DNA of 64,000 nt from DASQHW01 sp038238245 (GCA_038238245.1 JBBRXX010000005.1:1-64000), one strand, 5' to 3'. Counted from the first letter of the stretch, positions 1 to 8,770 are shown. Program-made: numbers and translations. Notes: a model not told the origin generated them from the letters alone.

Positions 1-67
1 GCTTGGTGTGGAACCAGTTGCGTATCCGTCCCTGATCTCCGTACGCAGGTAGCGGCGGGCGGCTCAT
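1..67 (-). CDS. possible gene start running off the left edge
   Basis: An ATG at 67 opens a frame (MSRPPLPAYGDQGRIRNW...) that stays open to the window edge. It lies just after repeat copy A, in the position that real genes occupy after the other repeat copies. Only 22 codons are visible, so no function can be given and the call rests mainly on context. Confidence 0.25.
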   Translation of the reverse strand, partial: MSRPPLPAYGDQGRIRNWFHTK

Positions 68-73
68 GGCGCA

Positions 74-164
74 CAGATTGCCCGCTCTGGCGCGTTATTG
101 CGAGCCGCTATCCAGCCTGCACGCCGCAGTAGTTGCAGCCGGCGAGCGACCAGATCGGCAGATC
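74..164 (-). repeat. dispersed repeat, copy A (end of a Cys-rich mini-gene)
   Basis: About 91 bp nearly identical to 542-624, with related pieces at 1131-1163, 1634-1698 and 1805-1846. On the minus strand it reads ...LPIWSLAGCNYCGVQAG-stop, the same C-terminus as the small Cys-rich proteins at 1669-1830 and 3604-3774. It then runs through a shared non-coding tail. No complete gene is present in this copy. Confidence 0.8.
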
Positions 165-180
165 TGCGCCGCGTTCTGAT

Positions 181-483
181 CTACAGCGGCGGCTCAATCG
201 CGTGCAGTTCAAGGATTGTGATTGCAGCTGCGTCCGGCGGCGGAAACCCCACGGACGTCAGCGTGTCCCTGAACTCCGCACTGGCCCAACGGGTCCGGAC
301 GCGGTCTTCCGACTGCCAGACGCCGATGATGTACAGCGAGTCGGCACTCGTCGCGCAATGGTGCCGAAGTTCACCGCTGGGCACCGCTCCGCCTCGACTC
401 ATGATCACGGCGTGCGCTCTGTCGTAGGCCTGAGTGAGTTCCTCGACATCACCGTCGAACCGCGCGATCAACATCACTGTCAT
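181..483 (-). CDS. small ABM/dimeric alpha-beta barrel-like protein
   Basis: This 100-residue protein begins MTVMLIARFDGDVEELTQAY and ends with a beta-strand-like ITILELHAIEPPL. That layout resembles the antibiotic-biosynthesis-monooxygenase (ABM) or dimeric alpha-beta barrel fold: N-terminal strand, helix with DRAH, central SLYIIGVWQSEDR strand, C-terminal strand. A GGAG ribosome site lies six bases before the ATG. The gene sits between repeat copies A and B. The substrate is unknown; the fold assignment is by pattern only. Confidence 0.7.
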   Translation of the reverse strand: MTVMLIARFDGDVEELTQAYDRAHAVIMSRGGAVPSGELRHHCATSADSLYIIGVWQSEDRVRTRWASAEFRDTLTSVGFPPPDAAAITILELHAIEPPL

Positions 484-541
484 GCCAAGTCTCCGATTGT
501 GCAGCGGTCAAACGAGAGATCAAAGGGCGGACGCATATTCC

Positions 542-624
542 CCCGCTGGCGTGTTATTGCGAGCCGCTATCCAGCCTGCATGCCGCAGTAGTTGCAGCCG
601 GCGAGCGACCAGATCGGCAGATCG
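542..624 (-). repeat. dispersed repeat, copy B
   Basis: Near-identical to copy A (74-164), with a few substitutions and a diverged outer tail. On the minus strand it reads LPIWSLAGCNYCGMQAG-stop. It lies between the genes at 662-1081 and 181-483, at the 3' side of one and the 5' side of the other. Confidence 0.8.
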
Positions 625-661
625 GGGCGGGGGCCGTGTCGATCTGGCGATTTCTTGGGAG

Positions 662-1081
662 CTACTGACGCAAGGGACCGTCTTCGCTGACGGTCGTGAT
701 TGGGTCTGCGTGACGATGGACGATCTTCCATGTGCCGTCTTCGACGCGGAAAGTCGTCGTTACTCGAATATCGAAGTCGGACAGCTTCTCGCGTCCCGCG
801 ATCTTGGCCTGCCAATGCTCCGTCTCATGGATCACCGCAAGGTCGGTCGCCTCATACCGAGCGACGCGGTCGACGCCCCTGAAGTGACCGTCTCTGAACC
901 GTGACGATGCGAAATCCAGCATTTCCGAAGCCGCGCTCCATCCTGCGGCCGCAGGACCGAAGGGATTGGCGAGCATGACGTCATCACGATGAGAGAAGAG
1001 CAGCTTCACGGGCGCGGGGTCGCCCTTCGCAAATGCATCGAGGGCTGCATAGCTCGTGTTGATCGTGTCATCGAGGTCCAT
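662..1081 (-). CDS. SnoaL-like / ketosteroid-isomerase-fold protein
   Basis: This 139-residue protein has the NTF2/SnoaL layout: an N-terminal helix (TINTSYAALDAFAKGD), a central pocket with FSHRDDVMLANPFGP, and a C-terminal strand pair TTTFRVEDGTWKIVHRHAD. The last is typical of DUF4440/SnoaL-like proteins. The ATG at 1081 is preferred over an upstream GTG at 1105, because AGAGGAG lies nine bases before it. The catalytic or ligand role is unknown. Copies of the dispersed repeat flank it on both sides. Confidence 0.75.
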   Translation of the reverse strand: MDLDDTINTSYAALDAFAKGDPAPVKLLFSHRDDVMLANPFGPAAAGWSAASEMLDFASSRFRDGHFRGVDRVARYEATDLAVIHETEHWQAKIAGREKLSDFDIRVTTTFRVEDGTWKIVHRHADPITTVSEDGPLRQ

Positions 1082-1130
1082 CAATACACGCTCCTCTCGG
1101 ATCACGGCCGCGAAGCCGGCTTACTCGCGC

Positions 1131-1163
1131 CAGATTGCCCGCTCCGCGCTCGTTCTGCGAGCA
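1131..1163 (-). repeat. dispersed repeat, copy C (short, degenerate)
   Basis: CAGATTGCCCGCTC followed by a diverged GTTCTGCGAGC matches the outer tail of copies A and D. The Cys-rich coding part is missing. It still lies between two small minus-strand genes, as the other copies do. Confidence 0.6.
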
Positions 1164-1181
1164 CGTCACAGATCGAAGCAG

Positions 1182-1568
1182 CTATGCGCTACCAGCATCC
1201 GGCGGGAGTTGTGCGAACACAGAGTCCCGCATCGCCTGGAGTGCGGACAGCGGCCTGATCATCACGGCATAGTCGTCGATCAGGCCTATCTCGTCGAAGT
1301 GCATCATGTCGACGCCTTCGACTTTGCGTTCTCCGAGGCGCCATTGAAAGTGGAGTAGCTCGCCACCATCGGCGGAGGTAAACGACTCGAGGAATCGGAG
1401 TTCCTTGAAGGTCTGCAAAAGGATCGCGAACAACGGTCCGACCGCCTCCTTGCCGCGGAGGGGCTCGTCCCTCACGGGACTCCGCAAGACGATGGTCGGC
1501 GCGAACGTCGCCAAAGTTGCCTCAAGGTCGAGCGTCTCGACGGCCTTTCGGAACGCGTCGCACTGCAC
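1182..1568 (-). CDS. SnoaL-like domain protein
   Basis: 128 residues with an NTF2-like fold signature: FRKAVETLDLEATLATFAP (N-terminal helix and pocket), RGKEAVGPLFAILLQTF (helix), then HFQWRLGERKVEGVDMMHFD and IDDYAVMIRPLSALQAMRD at the C-terminus. The GTG at 1568 is chosen because GGGAGG lies five bases upstream; a longer frame to 1634 has no ribosome site. Likely a small-molecule-binding or isomerase-like protein of unknown substrate. Confidence 0.75.
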   Translation of the reverse strand: MQCDAFRKAVETLDLEATLATFAPTIVLRSPVRDEPLRGKEAVGPLFAILLQTFKELRFLESFTSADGGELLHFQWRLGERKVEGVDMMHFDEIGLIDDYAVMIRPLSALQAMRDSVFAQLPPDAGSA

Positions 1569-1633
1569 GTTTGCCTCCCATGCTCGCGAGCGCCAGCGAA
1601 TGCCGGGCGACCAACGTCGCTGACGCACCCGCA

Positions 1634-1698
1634 CAGATTGCCCGCTCTGGCGCTGTCAATGCGAGCCGCTATCCAGCCTGCACGCCGCAGTAGTTGCA
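1634..1698 (-). repeat. dispersed repeat, copy D
   Basis: Shares the outer tail (CAGATTGCCCGCTCTGGCGC) and the GCNYCGVQAG-stop coding end with copies A and B. Here the repeat continues into a longer mini-gene (1669-1830). A further degenerate piece at 1805-1846 repeats the upstream part. Confidence 0.75.
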
Positions 1699-1830
1699 GC
1701 CCGAACGCCACCAGGCGATGCACGGCACCGGATCACCTTCATGCCGGAGGTCGCGGCCCCGGCAGCCCTCGCGTTCGTCGTCCTCGGTGCCGCGGGCGTG
1801 CACGCAGCAGTGGTTGCAGCCGGCGAGCAT
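1669..1830 (-). pseudogene. chimeric copy of the Cys-rich mini-gene
   Basis: A 53-codon frame that starts MLAGCNHCCVHARGTEDDER and ends RSGCNYCGVQAG. The middle (GTEDDEREGCRGRDLRHEGD) matches the intact paralog at 3604-3774, but its first ten residues resemble the family C-terminus (AGCNYCGV). It therefore looks like a fusion of one copy's end to another's middle. No ribosome site precedes the ATG at 1830. It could still be translated, but a recombination remnant is more likely. Confidence 0.5.
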
Positions 1831-1917
1831 TCGCACAGATCGGCAGACTCTGCGCTCGGATGCCCGCGCCTGCGACGAGTGTTACGGGCCGCTGGCGGGT
1901 CGTACTTTCATCTGTAT

Positions 1918-3369
1918 TCAGGAAGCGTCGTAGGCGACGGTGGCGTAGTCCTGGCTGAGTCCAGGTGGTGGTGCCGTGGGCGGCGGGAAGCCTTCGTCTG
2001 AGAACGCGTTGGTGAATCCGGTGACGAATACCTTCTTGCCGTCGGGGCTTGCCGCGATGCTCGTGGCGTAGTCGCCGCCGGTGCCGGGACCGTTGTAGAG
2101 AGCGACCCATCGCTGGGTGCCGGTCGCCGCGTTGTAGGCGACGGTTCCGTAGTCGGTTTGCGTCTTCACACCGTCGCTACTGAAGCCTGTGACGAACACG
2201 CTGGCGCCGTCAGGGCTCGTGGCGACGCTGGATGCGCCGTCGCTGACATTGCCCGGACCGTTGTAGAGAGCGACCCATTGCTGGGTCCCGGTTGCTGTGT
2301 TGTAAGCGACGGTTGCGTAGTCGGGGTTCTCGTACTCGGGCAGGCTCGGCGACACCCGACCAAACCCGGTAACGAACACTTTGGTGCCGTCCGGGCTCAC
2401 GGCGAGACCGGTTGCGCCGTCGCCCTCATTGGCTGGTCCGTTGTAGCGCGCGACCCATAGCTGGGTGCCGCCGGCGGCGTTGTAGGCGACGGTCGCGTAG
2501 TCGAGGCCTGTCGTCGAGCCGCCACTGCGGCCGGTAACGAACACTTTGGTGCCGTCCGGGCTCACGGCGAGACCCGTGACGTCGTCGGCGCTGTTGCCAG
2601 GTCCGTTGTAGCGGATCACCCAGACCTGCGCACCGTTGACGGCGTTGTAGGCGACGGTCGCGTAGTCGTCCAATCCGTTCGCGCTGTGACTGGACCCGCT
2701 GACGAAGACTTTGCTGCCATCGGGGCTCACTGTGATGTTGGTCGCATCGTCGCCGGCATTCGCTGGGCCGGTGTAACGGGCGACCCACAGCTGAATGCCG
2801 TCATCGGCGTTGTACGCAACGGTCGCGTATGTGCCGGCACTCCTGCCCGTGACGAATACTCTTCTTCCATCGGGGCTCACGGCGATGCTTTTGGCGACGT
2901 CGAAGATGGATGAGGGGTTGAAGCGGGCGGCCCATCGCTGCCGGCCGTCGGCGACGTTGTACGCGACAGTGGCGTAATCGCTGGTGGCCGCCTTGTCCGG
3001 ACCCTGCTCGACGTAGCTGGTGCCCGTGACGAAGACGCTGCGGCCATCGGCGCTGACCGCGAGACTCGTGGCCGCATCGTCACCGTTGGTTGGTCCGTTG
3101 TAACGAGCGACCCAGCGCCGATCGCCGTTGACGGCATCGTAGGCAACTGTCGCATAGTCCTGGCCCGTGCCGACGCCGTAGCTGCTGCCGGTGACCACCA
3201 CCGTTTTCCCTTTGCCGCCCACGGCAATGCTGGACGGGGCATCCGTAAAGTTCAAGGGGCCGTTGTAGAGGCTCGCCCACCTTCGCGTGCCGGCACAGCT
3301 CGCGGCGACCACCACCAAGAGCACCAGCAAGACCCCCAGTCCCCGCCGGGTCGTGTCGAACGAACCCAT
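1918..3369 (-). CDS. secreted beta-propeller repeat protein
   Basis: 483 residues. An N-terminal signal (RRGLGVLLVLLVVVAASC) suggests export, possibly as a lipoprotein with a weak lipobox (VAASC). The rest is about eight repeats of roughly 50-60 residues. Each contains VSPDGTKVFVTG, a DYATVAYNA strand and a W(V/A)ARYNGP motif, as in SBBP/WD40-like propellers. The ATG at 3369 has a GAGGGAGA ribosome site; an upstream in-frame GTG at 3408 is less likely. Role unknown, probably a surface or binding protein. Confidence 0.85.
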   Translation of the reverse strand: MGSFDTTRRGLGVLLVLLVVVAASCAGTRRWASLYNGPLNFTDAPSSIAVGGKGKTVVVTGSSYGVGTGQDYATVAYDAVNGDRRWVARYNGPTNGDDAATSLAVSADGRSVFVTGTSYVEQGPDKAATSDYATVAYNVADGRQRWAARFNPSSIFDVAKSIAVSPDGRRVFVTGRSAGTYATVAYNADDGIQLWVARYTGPANAGDDATNITVSPDGSKVFVSGSSHSANGLDDYATVAYNAVNGAQVWVIRYNGPGNSADDVTGLAVSPDGTKVFVTGRSGGSTTGLDYATVAYNAAGGTQLWVARYNGPANEGDGATGLAVSPDGTKVFVTGFGRVSPSLPEYENPDYATVAYNTATGTQQWVALYNGPGNVSDGASSVATSPDGASVFVTGFSSDGVKTQTDYGTVAYNAATGTQRWVALYNGPGTGGDYATSIAASPDGKKVFVTGFTNAFSDEGFPPPTAPPPGLSQDYATVAYDAS

Positions 3370-3603
3370 GTCGGTCTCCCTCGCCGAATCGACGCATCCG
3401 TGTGTCACATGCGAATCAGAACGTCAGTGCGCGCCGGCGCTCTGACGTGTACAGAGGCAAGCGTCCCGACCAGCGTGCTACGAAATCCCACGACACGCAA
3501 CGGAAACGAACGCCCCCGCGACGATCTGTGCGGCGAGGGCCCAACGGCCGGCGCAACCGCTGGCCCAGCACACAGTCGAGCATCTTTTGCGTGCGAGCCC
3601 GCG

Positions 3604-3774
3604 TCAGGTCTGAACACCGCAGTAGTTGCACCCGGCGGGCGTCCACACCACGCACGCCACCGGGTCGCCTTCGTGACGTAACTCGCGTCCGCGGCAGCCG
3701 TCGCGTTCGTCGTCCTCGGTGCAGCCCGCAACCGTTCCGTCGGCGTGAACGATCAAGCCCCCCGGACAGGTCAT
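3604..3774 (-). CDS. 56-residue Cys-rich protein, intact family member
   Basis: MTCPGGLIVHADGTVAGCTE... ending AGCNYCGVQT. Six cysteines are arranged as C3, C18, C27, C41, C49 and C52, with a terminal CNYC pair that suggests metal (zinc-ribbon-like) binding. It is the only copy in the window with a complete N-terminus. Degenerate or partial relatives lie at 74-164, 542-624 and 1669-1830. The ribosome site is weak (GAGAGA). No known family was recognised. Confidence 0.6.
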   Translation of the reverse strand: MTCPGGLIVHADGTVAGCTEDDERDGCRGRELRHEGDPVACVVWTPAGCNYCGVQT

Positions 3775-3827
3775 GGGATCTCTCGATGGTAATCGGGAGG
3801 CAGCTTGATACCGGCAGTCTGTCGACG

Positions 3828-4313
3828 TTAAGGGACGGTCGACGGAGCGAGTGTCAGCTCTTGAAAGTCGCTGTCGAGGAACGGGGTATCCATTCCGAGC
3901 TTCATGCAGGCGTCGCTGGCGTCGGCCACATTGGCGCTGAAACGAACCTTCTCCTCTTCATACTTCTCGGCGCTCGTGTCCAGACCCGTCGTGATGCTGT
4001 TCAAGGTTTCGTACGCGTCATGCGCCGCCGCAATCAGCGCGGCATTCGACGTCTCGTTCGCCGCTGCGCGCAGCTCCGTGGCGTCGGCCTCAACCTCCGC
4101 GCTGAAAACGTCTTGCTTTTGGGCGACATCGGCGACGAGGGTCCGCAATGCGCCACAGGCACGACGGACTTCGGGCGTGATGACGGTGTTCGGCGTTGAT
4201 GCAGAGCTGGACGAGCTGCATCCCAGAGCGAGGGACGTAAGGCACGCAACCCCACGACATAGGTGCCGAGGCGAGTCGGGCCCGCGATCAACCCCCGATC
4301 CCCCCGAGAACAT
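3828..4313 (-). CDS. small lipoprotein
   Basis: About 161 residues. CLTSLALGC followed by a Ser-rich linker is a good lipobox, after which comes a mostly helical, Ala/Glu-rich domain (TELRAAANETSNAALIAAAHDAYETLNSI) with a conserved-looking Cys pair (RRACGAL and DACMKLG). The start is uncertain: ATG at 4313 or TTG at 4322, neither with a clear ribosome site, and the segment before the lipobox is long. Likely a helical extracytoplasmic lipoprotein of unknown role. Confidence 0.6.
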   Translation of the reverse strand: MFSGGSGVDRGPDSPRHLCRGVACLTSLALGCSSSSSASTPNTVITPEVRRACGALRTLVADVAQKQDVFSAEVEADATELRAAANETSNAALIAAAHDAYETLNSITTGLDTSAEKYEEEKVRFSANVADASDACMKLGMDTPFLDSDFQELTLAPSTVP

Positions 4314-4657
4314 TGAGTACAAGCGCCTTTGTCGCCTTGGGACTCACTTTGTAGGACACGCCCTCGGCCCCCTCTCCGGGGAGTGAGCCTGCACCCCCAA
4401 TGCGGCTGAGCGCAAGGTTCGGTGCGTATGGGTAGCCGACGCTGGAATGGCTCGGCCGGGTGCGGGTCAAGCATATTGGTCCTCGCAACTCGTCGATTGT
4501 CGTACTACGGCGAATCGTGCTGGCGGCATCAACGATCCATCGCGCCGATACGCGGCGCCGCGGAGCGGCCACGTGAGAACGACACAGGTTCGGACCTCTG
4601 GCGGATGAGCGAGTCGCGTGGCTCAGGGTTCGAAGTCCCACGCGGCGCCGTGGATGG
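4314..4657. other. intergenic region, no convincing gene
   Basis: About 340 bases between the lipoprotein and the glycosyltransferase. A minus-strand frame ending at 4288 (tail SYKVSPKATKALVLNVLGGIGG) looks protein-like and may be a gene remnant, but it has no convincing start. Nothing else was seen. Confidence 0.4.
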
Positions 4658-7333
4658 TCATGCGTCGGCGGGAGTTAGTGCCGTGCGTAGAGGCAGCGCA
4701 AGGGCCACAGTCCCGGCTGAGACGCCGGGGGTTGGTGCCTGGAGAAGGTGCCCCGAGCGGCTTACTTTGTTCCATCTGGCCTTGCTGCCACGTGAGGCGC
4801 GGATGATTGCGTCGTGGCACGCAAGGTAGGTGAGTTGACGGTGTACGACCTGCTGGGCGGGAAGGATCCACATGCTGCGGAGAGATTCGCCCTCGATGAT
4901 CAGCGCCGTGAGGGCGAGTACACATTGGACGGCGAGAAAGGCGAACCAAAACACGATCGGGTCACGTCGATGTAGCAAGAGGCCGGAGATGGCGAAGAGA
5001 TCGACGGCCGGTCCGGCGAGCGGCAACAAGACTTGGAACAGTGCGAGGTATGGCAGTCCCACTGTGCCGACCCGCGAGCGTTCCGTTCGCCGTGGGCGGA
5101 GCGCGCGGCGATGCTTCCAGACACTTTGAGTGATGCCGTAGGCCCAGCGACAGCGCTGACGCCAGAGGTCGTGCAGCGAACCGGGTACCTCGGTGTAAGC
5201 GACGGCCTCGGGGGCGTACTTAATGTGCCAGCCGGATCTGCCCATCGCCAGCGTCAGGTCGGTGTCTTCCGCAAGCGTCGCATGGCTGAAGCCGCCCGCC
5301 TGTTCGATTGCTTTCCGGCGGTACGCGCCGATGGCGCCCGGCACGGTTGGCATGCACCGTACGAGGTCCAGGCAACGGCGGTCGAGGTTGGCGCCGACAA
5401 CGTACTCAAGGTGTTGCCAGCGTGCGAGGAGTCCGTGCCGTTGCCCGACCTTGACATTGCCACTCACTGCGCCGACCTGCGGCTCGTGAAAGGGTTGTAC
5501 GAGGGGGGTGAGGGCGCCGGGCTGGACGATGGTGTCTGCATCGACCGTGACGATGATGTCGTGTCTTGCCACCTTGAGTCCGTGATTCAGGGCGTGCGAT
5601 TTCCCAGCGCCCGGACCTCGGAGCAGCACGACGCGCGGATCGCCGATGGCCCGCACCGCGTCAGCGGTACCGTCAGACGAGCCGTCGTCGACCACGATGA
5701 CCTCAAGAGACTGGTAGCCAGACCCGAGTAGGCCGCGAACCGTGGCCGCGATGCCGACTTCCTCGTTGTAAGCAGGGACAATCGCGCTCACCGAAGGCGT
5801 AAACGTGTGGCAGACGTTCCGCCGACACCTGTGCGCGATCGCACCGGCGAGCACGAGTGCGGCGCGGCCGAGAGTCAGCATGGCCACGAGGATGACGAGA
5901 ACGTCGAGCGCGTGCCTCACCCAGGTCGCGATGCGCAGGGTCGTGAGCAATGCTCGGCCCTGAATTTGGGGAAGTCCGCGGGCACGCGACATGACACCGG
6001 CTGGCGACAGACCGAGCATGCGAGCCACGGTCGTGAAGTGATAGCCGGTGTCGCGCAAGCGGGCTATGAGCATCGCAGTGGCGGCCAACGTCTGATCGCG
6101 TCGACCACCGCCATCGTGAAGCTGGATGATGGTGCCCTCGCCGTGGCGCGGCACGGCATTCTCGGTGATTGTCTTGACGCCGGGTCGTTCCCAGTCGCGT
6201 GAGTCGTGGTTGGCAAGGATGACGACGAAGCCAGCGCCGCTCGCTTCACGAAGGCGTGCGAGTTGTGATTTCGTCAGTTGTGCGGCGGTCGCAACGTAGG
6301 TGGGACGGAGGAGTGCAGTGTGTATGCCGGCCGCTCCGGCGAGAGTCGCCTCGGAAAGGGAGAACTCGGCGCGGGCGCTCATCGCTGATTGCGCCCCGAG
6401 ATCTACGGGTCTGAATGTCTGCACTCCGATCTCGTTCCCGCCCTTGATCTCGGCCCGCACAAGCGCGGGATGCCGAGCAGCATTGCTTCCGAGTACGAAG
6501 AAGGTCGCCGGCACATGCTCCCGTCGCAACAGTGCAAGGATCGGGGGAGTCCATGAAGGATCAGGCCCGCCGTCGAACGTTAGAATTGCAGTCCGGCGCG
6601 GGACACGGGTAAAGCTCAGCCCGCTCTTCGACGCGTCGAGGACCGGCCCTGCAGCGCGACTGACGAGTGCCGACCCAACACCGCTCGATGGGGGAATGGT
6701 CGCGCGCGCGAACTGCGCGTCTACGACGAGCGAGACATACAAGGTCACCAGGCACACAGCGAGCAACACCCACCGACCGAACGGCCTGTGCAGTCGATAC
6801 CGGCGCACGCGCCCCCACCTCTGTCTCGTCCGCCGCCTCCGCCGGCGCATCCGAGCGACCTGACGGCCGCGGCGCGATGCGCGTCTCCCCGGCTGATGCG
6901 CACCCGTTCGCGACCCACGTGCTTGTCCGCGCGATGAGAATCGCGTTCGGAGCCCACATACACGAAACAGCTTGCGCGCACTCACAAAGAGTCCGATGAG
7001 ACCGAGACCCCCGCTTCCTGCGGCGAGTTCCATGCTCAGGTGTCGGGACCCATTGCGCCGCACGACGTGACGGGCGGTCGATAGTTGAGGTGTGCCGCTA
7101 CGAGCGTCGGCAGATCCAACTCGGCTATGCCGAGCGATCGGCGCCATCGCGCTGACGACCTGTCGATCGAGGTGGGGGCTCCCCAAGACCGTCGTGCCGA
7201 GAGTTGCAAGGAAGACGATGCACGCGGCACCCACCAGCCAACCAAAAAGATTTGTACACCGAGCGCGGAAACGCCGCCGCGTCGCAAACACCGGCTGCAC
7301 ATCGGACCCACCGACCTTGTGCTCCTCCCCCAC
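4658..7333 (-). CDS. polysaccharide deacetylase-like / family 2 glycosyltransferase fusion
   Basis: An 891-residue membrane protein. The N-terminus is basic with membrane segments. A NodB-like domain (about residues 245-420) follows, then a processive GT2 domain (about 490-720) with VDDGSSDGTAD, VDAD, LAEDTDL and QRCRW, then C-terminal membrane helices. This is the known bifunctional deacetylase/GT2 architecture of actinobacteria and is related to poly-GlcNAc or hyaluronan-type synthases. The NodB part has lost key residues: TFDGGPD instead of TFDDGPD, and IGVQTFRP instead of the HTxxH metal motif. The deacetylase half is therefore probably inactive. The start at GTG 7333 is uncertain. Confidence 0.88.
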   Translation of the reverse strand: MGEEHKVGGSDVQPVFATRRRFRARCTNLFGWLVGAACIVFLATLGTTVLGSPHLDRQVVSAMAPIARHSRVGSADARSGTPQLSTARHVVRRNGSRHLSMELAAGSGGLGLIGLFVSARKLFRVCGLRTRFSSRGQARGSRTGAHQPGRRASRRGRQVARMRRRRRRTRQRWGRVRRYRLHRPFGRWVLLAVCLVTLYVSLVVDAQFARATIPPSSGVGSALVSRAAGPVLDASKSGLSFTRVPRRTAILTFDGGPDPSWTPPILALLRREHVPATFFVLGSNAARHPALVRAEIKGGNEIGVQTFRPVDLGAQSAMSARAEFSLSEATLAGAAGIHTALLRPTYVATAAQLTKSQLARLREASGAGFVVILANHDSRDWERPGVKTITENAVPRHGEGTIIQLHDGGGRRDQTLAATAMLIARLRDTGYHFTTVARMLGLSPAGVMSRARGLPQIQGRALLTTLRIATWVRHALDVLVILVAMLTLGRAALVLAGAIAHRCRRNVCHTFTPSVSAIVPAYNEEVGIAATVRGLLGSGYQSLEVIVVDDGSSDGTADAVRAIGDPRVVLLRGPGAGKSHALNHGLKVARHDIIVTVDADTIVQPGALTPLVQPFHEPQVGAVSGNVKVGQRHGLLARWQHLEYVVGANLDRRCLDLVRCMPTVPGAIGAYRRKAIEQAGGFSHATLAEDTDLTLAMGRSGWHIKYAPEAVAYTEVPGSLHDLWRQRCRWAYGITQSVWKHRRALRPRRTERSRVGTVGLPYLALFQVLLPLAGPAVDLFAISGLLLHRRDPIVFWFAFLAVQCVLALTALIIEGESLRSMWILPAQQVVHRQLTYLACHDAIIRASRGSKARWNKVSRSGHLLQAPTPGVSAGTVALALPLRTALTPADA

Positions 7334-7734
7334 GCGGCGAGACTACGAACCCTCCGACAGGGCCGACAAGGAAGAATTCGTTGCATATTCGTGACCGCAA
7401 TACTCAGAGGTGATCTTTCGCCGCGGAGCATCACGCTCCGAATTTGTTCATATGCGAAATATCGAGAACCGGCAAGCCACCTCTCGTCGTGTCACACTGC
7501 CGAGCTTGCACGCGTGCTCGGCACCGGCCCCGTGTAGGAGCGCGTGAAGCAAGAGCTCGCGGATCCGACGAGTTGCAATTCAGACCTTCTTGGGCGTTGC
7601 CGCGCCAGGAAGCATCATGGGGGTGAAGCAAACCCGGCGTTAGAACGGTTCCTCGCCGAACTCGTCGTAGTCGCCGGGTGGTTGCGCTCGGTAGCTGTGA
7701 CGTCTTAGCAGTGCGTCAGACCGCTGAAATACGA
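7334..7734. other. intergenic region, no gene seen
   Basis: About 400 bases between the glycosyltransferase start and the decayed beta-helix gene. Short open frames exist on both strands but none has protein-like composition or a ribosome site. A promoter for the glycosyltransferase presumably lies near 7340-7450. Confidence 0.4.
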
Positions 7735-8215
7735 CTACTGGGCCATCGTGCACGCCGGAGCATTGATGCCGAACGGAGGCCCGCCATGCGGTCCGTTCAA
7801 GTCTTCTATGGGACGGTAGGGCTTGTAAGCGACCCACGAAGCTATTCGGTCCGGCTTGAACCGATTGTTCATCGTCGGAAATGGTTGCATCAGAGCTGCT
7901 TATGAACACGCCCCACCTCATCGACGGCGGTGTCGCCGTGTTCCAGATGACATTGTCCGAAACCGAACAGTGTTCGCCCGGTACGTACACCCCTGAGCTG
8001 TACTCGAAGAGCCGGTCGTGTACGGACTTGAGCTGCGAACAATCGCTTACGACGTTGCCGGAGATCGAGACGCCCACGCACTCTCGTGTCAGGGCGATCC
8101 CGGCGGCGGCCGCGTTCCTGACGACATTTCCCATGATCGTGATGCGCGCCGGGTAGTCCTGTGGAGTGATTTCGTCGAGGTGGACCTCGTTGTCTTCACC
8201 ATGGTAATCGGCCCC
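7735..8215 (-). pseudogene. C-terminal fragment of a right-handed beta-helix protein
   Basis: The minus strand reads ITIMGNVVRNAAAAGIALT, VSISGNVVSDCS and CSVSDNVIWNTATPPSMRWG, the repeated NxV/N-ladder pattern of pectate-lyase-like or NosD-like beta helices. A frame break near 7905 leads to a plausible end (RFKPDRIASWVAYKPYRP...PACTMAQ-stop at 7735). The N-terminus is gone; upstream the sequence switches abruptly to IS481 transposase at about 8215. Probably a gene cut by insertion or rearrangement. Confidence 0.6.
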
Positions 8216-8770
8216 GGGGGGCCTGAATCGCCGGTGCCGTCCATCGCATCGGCGGCGAGTGTTGTAGTTCTCGAGCCAGGGGGCAAGCGCGGCGGTTCGG
8301 TCTTCGTTGGTGAAGAACACGTGTCGGTAAGCCCACTCGTTCTGCAGGGTTCGGTTGAAGCGTTCAACCTTGCCGTCCTGCCAGGGGCAGTGCGGCTTGA
8401 TCGTGATGTGGTCGGTCCCGCTCGCGGTCAACAGTTCGCGTAGTGCACGGCCGTGGATGCAGTTCCAGGCGTTGTCGGTCATGACCGCGTCAACCTCGAT
8501 GCCGTGCTCGGCGAAGTATTCGAGCGCACCGCCGAAGAACGCTGCGGTCGTGACGGCCTTCTCGTTGGCGAGGACCTCGCTGTAGGCGAAGCGGCTGTGG
8601 TCATCGACGACAGAGTGCACGTAGTCGAAAGAGACGCGGGTCTTGCGATCGCGGGAGGTCGAGCCCTTCGCGCGGCCGTGGGCTCGCCAACCACCATCGT
8701 CAGGAATGCGACCGATCTTCTTGACGTCCATGTGGACCAGCGCGCCGGGCCGCTCACGCTCATAGCGGAC
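8216..8770 (-). mobile_element. IS481-family transposase fragment
   Basis: A DDE integrase core with RYERERPGALVHMDVKKIGR (first Asp), AVMTDNAWN (second Asp) and CPWQDGKVERFNRTLQNEW (Glu), as in IS481-type transposases. The N-terminal helix-turn-helix part is missing before about 8770, and the C-terminus stops at NYNTRRRCDGRHRRF before running into unrelated beta-helix sequence. No terminal inverted repeats were found by eye. The element is a dead remnant. Confidence 0.8.

Noticed and set aside
74..1700. Integron attC array
   Set aside because: The cassette-like layout is suggestive, but no GTTRRRY/RYYYAAC core pair and no integrase gene were found.
4288..4641. Minus-strand frame ending SYKVSPKATKALVLNVLGGIGG
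   Set aside because: The tail looks protein-like, but no start, ribosome site or recognisable N-terminus was found; left as a possible remnant.
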